Assembly: GCA_020073165.1 (NCBI GenBank)
Contig: JAIQFP010000003.1
Span: 124,001 to 188,000, forward strand
Source of the DNA: Terriglobia bacterium
Lineage (GTDB): Bacteria > Acidobacteriota > Terriglobia > Terriglobales > Acidobacteriaceae
Direction: 5' to 3'
Length of the DNA stretch: 64,000 bases
The notes under the pieces are model-generated. The model made no database searches. It was not told the DNA's origin and worked only from the letters and a program-made list of their open reading frames with translations. Below are positions 57,616-64,000 of the stretch, piece by piece. The translations under genes were made by a program, and so were the position numbers. How positions within the stretch are numbered: position 1 is the first letter of the stretch; each line of letters starts with the position of its first letter.

Positions 57616-60297
57616 TTCTTTAGCTCCGCGTCCCAGTTCAAAACGAAAGTCAGCGGGGCAGGACTTTCATTGACCGAGTTGGTCAAGAGAAACCGCCCCT
57701 CTCGGGTAACGTCATACCCGCTGCCCGCCGAGGAGGAACGGATGCCGGTCTGAAACAAGACTTTAGGTGCGCCCACGTTTACGGAATCCTTGTTGGCCTG
57801 CACCTCGACGCTGATCAACCTCTGCCTGGCATCGAGATAATAAAGGCGCTTGCCGTCCGCGCTCCATACCGGTTGCGTTCCCCCTTCCAGCGATACCTGG
57901 TACTTAGCGCCTCCGCTCGGAAAGTGCGTCAGGTAAACTTCAGTGCTTCCCGCTTCGCTCGATTGGTATGCCAGCCAGTCATTGGAACCCGGCATCAAGC
58001 GAGCGTTCGACTGCCAGTCTACCCGGTCGAGCACCGGGAGAGGCGTTGTGCCCCCGATCAACGGAAGTGCCTTCAGCGCGCCATAGCCGGGCGCGGCGGC
58101 GGACTCTTCCTCATACAGAAGCCATTTCCCGTCGCTCGAGACGTCGGTAGCCACGCCATCGGTCTGGGTTGCGATCACCGCCTGCTGCGGCCGAGAACCG
58201 TCCGCTGGCCTCTGATAAATCTGCATCGGGCCATCATTGGGAGTGTAGGAGAAATAGATTGTCCGGCCGTCGGCTGACCAGACGGCATTGTCGGCATTCT
58301 TGCCTCCGAACGAGAGCCGGGAGCGCGTACCCTTCGCTAGGTCCAGTACCCAGAGATCGGGATTGGGTTTCACCATCGGGACCGCTAATTTCTTGCCATC
58401 CGGTGAGAGTCGCGACTCGTTGTAAACGCCAGGTTCAGAGACTTGCGATTCAACTTTCCCGGTGCCGTCCACCCATACCTGGCGCTCCCCTCCAGTCCCG
58501 GTTCCCGGCTGGTACACCATTGCCTTGCCCTCTGCCACGGAGAACACGGAACTGGCCACCAGGTATGCCGTCTGCGGCCTGGACCGCTTCCCCGGAGAGC
58601 GTGCCGTTCGGCGGGTCAAACCTCTGCGCTACCAGCGTTCCATTCCGCCCCACCAGGAGCCAACCCGCCGCGTACTTAGGGGTAAAGTACCGGCCACGCA
58701 GCAAGACCTGGTCCTGCTTGCCGTCAACCGATGCAAAATGGACTTCATCGCGGTCGTCGCCACAGCCGCAAGGGCTATGCAGGTAAAGGAAATGCTTGCC
58801 ATCGGGCAAAAGCGATGGCCACCGGTCTGAGTCCTGGCCGTTCTTCGGTACCGGCGTGATCCTGGTCGGGGTTCCTCCCTCAGCCGAGACCCGCATGATG
58901 GCACTGTTGGAGCTGGGCGCGAACAGGATCAGGTTCGAACTCCCCCAAGTCCCGCCCCGCCCGTTCAGAGCATCGCAGATAGCGACGGGCGCCCCACCGT
59001 TTGCATCCATCCGCAACATTTTTCCGTTCGCAAAAAACCCGATGGCTTGGCCGTCGGGCGACCAGAACGGCAGGAATGCTCCCTCTGTCCCTGGCAGCTC
59101 TATCGCATCCAGCTTGTCCATCGAACGTATCCAGAGAGAGGTCTTACCTTCCCGGCTGGCGACGAATGCCATTCGCGTTCCATCCGGAGACAGGGCCGGT
59201 GGACCATTCCGGTTGAGTAGCGCAAAATGCGTACCTTCCGGCGGCAGCAAGGTCCCGCGCACCACTTGCGGCGCTTGTTGCCCGCGCCACCAAACCAAGA
59301 CCAGGGCCACGGCCAGGATCAGGGCCGTCGCGGCCAGCAGCCACTTGCCACGATCTGCTTTGCCCGCAGTCTGCCGTGACACAGTCTGCGGGTCCGTCCT
59401 TGCCATCCACGCCAGCTGCAGCTTCACGTCGTGTGCCGTCTGAAACCGGTCGTCGGGATTCTTCTCCAGGCAGTTGTGAATCGTCTGATCCAACGCCGCC
59501 GGGGTCGCCGGCTGCACCGCGCTGATCCGCTCCGGCTCTTTCTCCAGAATCGCCGTCAGCACGCTGAGTTGTGACTTCCCTTCGAACGCCCGCCGGCCCG
59601 TCACCATCTCGTACAGCACGCAGCCCAGACTGAAGATGTCGCTGCGAGCGTCCGCCTCTTGCCCCCGCAATACCTCCGGCGCCATGTACTGGAAGGTGCC
59701 CACCACAGTTCCCTTTTGCGTCAGCGCTCCCGCCGGCTTGCTCAGCACAGATAGGTTCATGGTCGGAGTAGAAGGCGTGAGCGGCCCTGCCTCTGGGGAG
59801 GCACTCGTGCCCAGGACCGCGGCCGCCGGCTTGGCCAGCCCAAAGTCCATGAGCTTCGCTCCGGACGCCGTGAGCATGATGTTTCCCGGCTTTAGATCGC
59901 GATGCAGAATCCCCGCCCGATGCGCCTTCTCCAGCGCTTCGCAGATCTGCACCCCATACCCCAGGACTTGCTTCAGCGGCAACGCCCCTTTTAGCAACCG
60001 GCAATCTAGGGTCTCACCTTCCAGATACTCCATGACGAGATAATCGGTGCCGTCCTGGCTCCCGACGTCGTAGAGATGACAGATGTTGGGATGGCTCAAC
60101 GAGGAAATCGCGCGTGCCTCGCGGTCGAAGCGCTGCTTGGCCTCGGGATTATCCGAGAGATGAGAAGGCAAGATCTTGATGGCTACCGAACGGTCGAGGC
60201 GAGTGTCGCGGGCGCGATACACCTCGCCCATGCCGCCTGCGCCCACCGCGCCGACGATTTCGTACGGCCCGAGTTTGGTGCCGGTGGCCAGACTCAT
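57612..60297 (-). pseudogene. Serine/threonine kinase with TolB-like repeats, broken by a frameshift near 58560
   Basis: The first frame from 60297 encodes a full Hanks-type kinase: GAGGMGEVY, Lys41 in VAIK, HRDLKPGN, DFGLAK and APE. A transmembrane helix (about 318-335, LLAATALILAVALVLVWW) and the first half of a WD40/TolB-like propeller follow (PPALSPDGTRMAFVA, FLPFWSPDGQAIGFF). Sense switches to the other frame near 58560, where LVASSVFSVAEGKAMVYQ continues the propeller to the stop at 57612. The total length is 3n+1, so one extra base explains it. Such receptors phosphorylate unknown targets. It may be a sequencing error or a recent null allele. ATGA overlap with the next upstream copy. 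Confidence 0.8.
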
Positions 60298-62966
60298 TTC
60301 TGCTTTAGCTCCGCCGTCCAGCTCGTGACCAACGTAATCGGTTTGGATGCAATCTGCGGCGTCTCGATCACAACGAAGCGCTGGCCATCGCCGGTGGCGT
60401 CGTAAGGACTGATGAGTCCGACGTTGCCCAGCGGATTCCTCAGACGAAACATTGGGTGCGGCGCGCCTACCTCTACCGCGTCTTTTTTGAGCTGGATTGG
60501 AACTGAGACCAAGTTATTGTCCAAAGACCAGTAAAACAGTTCTTTCCCGTCATGCCGCCATACCGGCAAGACGCCGCCGGAGCCGGAAACCTGCCATTTG
60601 CCGGCTCCGCTGCCAAACGGCATCACATACACTTCCGGCCTGCCGGATTCGGTCGAGTTGTAAGCCACCCAATGGCCGTCCGGGGAAAACCTGGCGTTGG
60701 CTGCGACAAAATTGCCTGGCACCAAAGAAATGGGCTTGCGGTCGCCCTCCAATGGAAGCACCCAGATCTGGCCGGAAGAAGCAAAATCTCCAATGCCAAA
60801 CAACAGAAACTTGCCGTCCGGCGACCAGTCCGAGGGCGCCCGGTTCAGGTTATCCCCTTCCAGCAGCAATTCTTCCTGGCCCATACCGTTGGAGGCCTTG
60901 CGATAAATATTGTTCTTGCCGCGAGTGCCGACGTAGGCGACCCAGCGCCCATCGGGTGACCACACCGGGGTCGAACTTGCCCCTGAGCCAAACGTCAGCC
61001 GAGTATTCACCTGCCGCTTGAGCTCGTTAATCCATATATCGCTATTGGCGTCACCTGCCTCCGTCGCCAGCCGAGTACTATCGGGAGAAAGCCTTACGCT
61101 GTTCAGGTTGAAGACCTTCTCGCCTGCCGTGCCCAGCTCTTTTCCCGAGCGGTCATACCACGCCGCCTGGGCGGGAATCTGGCCGCCGGCCGCGTACGCC
61201 AATAGTCCGCTGCCAGAAGCGTCAAAGCCCGCTCTCCAGATGGTCCCGTCCACGAGCACGTCTTCCGCCACCCGCTCTGCCTGCCCGCGCAATTCGCCGG
61301 TTTCAGGATCCATGGACTGCGCCATCAATGCACTGTCACGCAGGAACAGCAACCGCCCGGCGGCATACGCGGCGTTGGTATAGCCAGGTACCAACAAGCG
61401 ATTCTGCCTGCCGTCCAGAGAGGCAAAGTAGATACCATCGGCCGGATCACGTGGCCGGTTATGGGTAAGCGCCAGGTACAGGAAGTGTTTGCCGTCGGGA
61501 AGAAAATACGGCCAGCGATGGCTGTCATGCTTGGAGGTATCCAGGACGGTCACCGGCTTGGGAACCCCTCCCGAGGCGGGCACTTGCACCAGGCCGCTCT
61601 GGAATGCAGGGGCAAAAACGATCGTGCCCTGCACGTTCCAGGTGCCTCCGCGCCCTCCCGGGGCGTCGCACACGTCCGAGGGAGTGCCGCCATCGACGGA
61701 TACGGTCTTCAGCTTGCCGCCCGCGAAGAACCCCAGGGAGCGGCTATCGGTGGACCAGAAGGGAAAAATCGCGCCGTCGGTCCCGGCCAGAGCGCTACCA
61801 TGAAGCGCATTCAACTTCCTTACCCACAACACCGGCGCGCCCTGCTCCCGGGCCGCGACATAGGCCAAAGCGCTCCCGTCCGGCGCAAGCACGGCCGGAC
61901 CGGCAAAGTCTCCCGTCCATATGGGGGTGGCGCCTTCCTCAGATGGAATGGACGACCGGATCACGCCTGCGGGCCGGGTGCTGGGCCGGACGTACACGGT
62001 GGCCACTACCGCCGCCGCACACAATCCCAGCGTCGCCAGCGCCCACACCACTCGCTCGCGGTGCCTTGGCTTGCTCACCAGTGGCGGGAACGCGCCAGCC
62101 TGGGACCCGCCTGCCGCCATCCACTGCAACTCGCTCGCCAGATCACTCGCGCTTTGCCAGCGCTCCTCCGGATCCTTTGCCAAACATTTCTTGACGACCC
62201 GCTCCAGAGCCGGGGGCGTCAAGGGTTGCAATTGCGCCATCGGAGGAGGATCGGTAGTCAAGATGGATGCGATCAGACTCGCCCGGCTCTTGCCGCTAAA
62301 CGCCGGCTTCCCGGTCGCCATCTCATACAGAGCTTCGCCAAACGCAAAGATGTCGGTGCGTGAGTCCGCCTCTTTCCCTTCCAGTTGCTCCGGGGCCATG
62401 TACTGGAACGTGCCCACCAGCATGCCTTCGCTGGTCAGCTTCGCGTGCTCTATCGTCATCTCAGTCAGGGCCGAGGCCAGCGGTGAGGGACCCGACTGCT
62501 TGGCCAACCCGAAGTCCATCAGCTTGGCCCCGGATTTCGTCAGCATGATGTTCGACGGCTTCAAGTCACGATGGGTGATCCCCAGCTTGTGCGCCTTGGC
62601 CAGGGCGTCGGCAATCTGTGCTCCATAGCGGATGGTCTGATCGGTTGGCAGCGGCCCTTTCAGCAGTCGCTGCTCCAGGGTCTCGCCCTCGATGAACTCC
62701 ATGACTAGAAAATCGACGCCGTCCTGATGGCCGATGTCGTGCAAGGTGCAGATGTGGGGATGAGAGAGCTTGGAGACGGCTTTCGCCTCTCGCTCCAGGC
62801 GTTGGCGCAAATTCGGATCGGCGGATAAGTTTGAGGGCAAGACTTTGATAGCGACGGTTCGCTCCAGGCGCGTGTCGTGCGCCTGGTACACCTCGCCCAT
62901 GCCGCCCGCGCCAAGTGGCGATTGGATCTCATACGGCCCAAGCTTGGTGCCAGAGGCCAGGGTCAT
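60294..62966 (-). CDS. Membrane serine/threonine protein kinase with C-terminal TolB-like propeller
   Basis: This is the intact member of the array (890 aa). The kinase domain is residues 12-275: the Gly-rich loop GAGGMGEVY (19-27), Lys41, HRD at 132-134, DFG at 151-153 and MAPEQLEG. A transmembrane helix follows at about 305-325 (VVWALATLGLCAAAVVATVYV). The periplasmic part is a series of TolB/WD40-like blades marked by SPDG or STDS motifs (PVWSPDGRWVAYVG, SDWSPDGKFLLFG, ARFSPDGHWVAYN), ending SWTAELKQK. The domain order suggests an outside sensor driving a cytoplasmic kinase. It overlaps both neighbours by 4 bp (ATGA), so the array is probably one transcript. Confidence 0.92.
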   Translation of the reverse strand: MTLASGTKLGPYEIQSPLGAGGMGEVYQAHDTRLERTVAIKVLPSNLSADPNLRQRLEREAKAVSKLSHPHICTLHDIGHQDGVDFLVMEFIEGETLEQRLLKGPLPTDQTIRYGAQIADALAKAHKLGITHRDLKPSNIMLTKSGAKLMDFGLAKQSGPSPLASALTEMTIEHAKLTSEGMLVGTFQYMAPEQLEGKEADSRTDIFAFGEALYEMATGKPAFSGKSRASLIASILTTDPPPMAQLQPLTPPALERVVKKCLAKDPEERWQSASDLASELQWMAAGGSQAGAFPPLVSKPRHRERVVWALATLGLCAAAVVATVYVRPSTRPAGVIRSSIPSEEGATPIWTGDFAGPAVLAPDGSALAYVAAREQGAPVLWVRKLNALHGSALAGTDGAIFPFWSTDSRSLGFFAGGKLKTVSVDGGTPSDVCDAPGGRGGTWNVQGTIVFAPAFQSGLVQVPASGGVPKPVTVLDTSKHDSHRWPYFLPDGKHFLYLALTHNRPRDPADGIYFASLDGRQNRLLVPGYTNAAYAAGRLLFLRDSALMAQSMDPETGELRGQAERVAEDVLVDGTIWRAGFDASGSGLLAYAAGGQIPAQAAWYDRSGKELGTAGEKVFNLNSVRLSPDSTRLATEAGDANSDIWINELKRQVNTRLTFGSGASSTPVWSPDGRWVAYVGTRGKNNIYRKASNGMGQEELLLEGDNLNRAPSDWSPDGKFLLFGIGDFASSGQIWVLPLEGDRKPISLVPGNFVAANARFSPDGHWVAYNSTESGRPEVYVMPFGSGAGKWQVSGSGGVLPVWRHDGKELFYWSLDNNLVSVPIQLKKDAVEVGAPHPMFRLRNPLGNVGLISPYDATGDGQRFVVIETPQIASKPITLVTSWTAELKQK

Positions 62967-64000
62967 TTCTTCAACTCCGCGTCCCAGTTGATGACCAGGT
63001 TGATGGGCTCGACCGGCGGCGCCTGGTCCATGGAATTCACCAGAAAGCGTTTCCCGTCGGGCGCCACGTCGAAAGCGGCTCCCTCCAGGTTGGCCGACTG
63101 GGCTGCGAGGCGCACGCTAAACAAGGTCTTTGGGGTGCCAATGCGAGGCACCGGGCCGTTCAGGTCGACATCCGCGGCCATCACGGTTGTGTTGTCTCGT
63201 GCCAGGAAAAAAATTTCTTTTCCATCGCCCCGCCAATGTGGGTAGCGGCCGCCTTCGACCGAGACTTGCCATTTTCCCGTCTTGCCGGGAAACGGCGTGA
63301 TGTAAACCTCTCGTTTGCCGGTTACGTACTCCGCGTACACCAACCATTTTCCATTCGGAGAAAACCTGGCTTCTGTGGGGTAGGTTCCTGCCTCGCCGCC
63401 GATGAATACCTTGGGCTTGCGGTCGCCGGACATGGGTAACAGCCAAATCGATCCCACCGAGAGGTTCGGCTCGTAAATGATAAATTGACCGTCCGGCGAC
63501 CAGTCATCGGGGCGGTCCTGGGTGCTCGAATCCAGCAGCAACTCGTCGCTGCCTTCTCCGTTCGCAGCTTTTTGGTACAACTGCGGAAATTGGTTCCTGC
63601 GCGAGGACCAATAGACAATGTGGCCAGCATCCGGCGACCACACAGGCTGGCTATTGATCGAAGAATCGAAGGTCAGCCGAGTCTTGCCTCCGTGTACCAG
63701 ATCGTAGATCCAGATATCCGATGTCGCCCGAGATGGGTCGATGAGGGCCACAGCCAGCTTTTTTCCGTCGGGTGAGAGGTGTGGGGTTGAGTATCCGCCC
63801 GGATCACCCACCAGGCCCAATTGTTTTCCGGTTCGATCCACCCAGCGCAATCGTGAGACCTGCACCGCGTCTCCGATACCCGCATACGCAAGGACCCCGT
63901 TCTCGGAAACCGAAACAACCGCCCGACTATAGGGCAGGTTCGCAAGGACTCCGTCGGCCAGGGGGGATGCGTCCCCATGAAGGCTCAGGTCCTTCACATC
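62963..64000 (-). CDS. Serine/threonine kinase-TolB paralogue, C-terminal part (cut by window edge)
   Basis: The visible 345 or so residues are the TolB-like propeller of a fourth family member: blades with LSPDGKKLAVAL, PVWSPDAGHIVYW, DDWSPDGQFIIYE and ARFSPNGKWLVYAE, ending LVINWDAELKK. The tail is nearly the same as in the copy ending at 57612 (FVLNWDAELKK). The frame stays open to the last base, so the kinase half lies beyond the window. Its TGA overlaps the ATG of the next kinase (ATGA). Confidence 0.85.
   Translation of the reverse strand, partial: DVKDLSLHGDASPLADGVLANLPYSRAVVSVSENGVLAYAGIGDAVQVSRLRWVDRTGKQLGLVGDPGGYSTPHLSPDGKKLAVALIDPSRATSDIWIYDLVHGGKTRLTFDSSINSQPVWSPDAGHIVYWSSRRNQFPQLYQKAANGEGSDELLLDSSTQDRPDDWSPDGQFIIYEPNLSVGSIWLLPMSGDRKPKVFIGGEAGTYPTEARFSPNGKWLVYAEYVTGKREVYITPFPGKTGKWQVSVEGGRYPHWRGDGKEIFFLARDNTTVMAADVDLNGPVPRIGTPKTLFSVRLAAQSANLEGAAFDVAPDGKRFLVNSMDQAPPVEPINLVINWDAELKK

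Noticed and set aside
1-64000. tRNA, rRNA or riboswitch genes
   Set aside because: I read the intergenic gaps for cloverleaf arms, CCA ends and conserved riboswitch cores and found none; a covariance-model scan would be decisive.

Overview
The window looks like a chromosome segment of an Acidobacteriota member (Koribacter/Terriglobia-like); this is inference. Supporting signs are high GC, a tandem run of serine/threonine kinases whose C-terminal halves are TolB-like propeller repeats, a TonB protein with a receiver-like N-terminus, and many secreted peptidase-like proteins. No rRNA, tRNA or CRISPR array was found.

Region by region. (1) 1-4.1 kb: the right part of a Mu-type transposon. It holds a transposase (cut by the window edge), a MuB-like AAA+ ATPase, a stand-alone helix-turn-helix protein, an XRE regulator and a GemA-like protein in one tightly overlapping operon. 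Direct repeats that look like transposase-binding sites follow. (2) 4.2-6.4 kb: an orphan MacB-type permease and a frameshifted 2OG-Fe(II) oxygenase. (3) 6.5-18.2 kb: a complete membrane-bound uptake [NiFe]-hydrogenase locus (small and large subunits, cytochrome b, maturation protease, HypC, then HypD-E-A-B-F). Two opposite-strand genes, a PhoU-like protein and a nickel transporter, sit inside it. A CRP-like palindrome lies upstream. (4) 18.3-25.9 kb: TonB fusion, sensor kinase, response regulator, SpoIIE-type phosphatase, ECF sigma factor and two envelope proteins. (5) 26-39 kb: a C-terminal-processing-protease homologue that has lost its catalytic dyad, a class A penicillin-binding protein, an aminotransferase, RecQ, a PASTA protein, the aroC-def-fmt-rsmB gene cluster and a NarL-type regulator. 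(6) 39-50 kb: a glycine-zipper lipoprotein, an OB-HD nuclease-like protein, a SurA-like isomerase, three zinc-peptidase-like proteins, a second SpoIIE-type phosphatase and a receiver protein. (7) 50-54.6 kb: a broken flagellar/chemotaxis island (cheB, HDOD, an in-frame flgE'-'cheR chimera, a short flgD, fliK). (8) 54.8-64 kb: an acyl-CoA carboxyltransferase, a secreted VCBS-like protein, and four tandem kinase-TolB paralogues, each overlapping the next by 4 bp; one is frameshifted and one is a remnant.

How the parts work together. The hydrogenase oxidises H2 at the membrane and passes electrons through cytochrome b to quinone. HypA-F and HyaD build and process its active site, and the transporter probably supplies nickel. 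The def/fmt/rsmB group serves translation. The PBP, PASTA protein, TonB protein and SurA-like isomerase serve the envelope.

The most unusual signals are the flgE-cheR chimera, the pseudo-protease, an Asn in place of a proximal-cluster Cys in the hydrogenase small subunit, the kinase array, and a series of intergenic arrays of degenerate 7-bp (once 8-bp) units that do not share one sequence but share the period.
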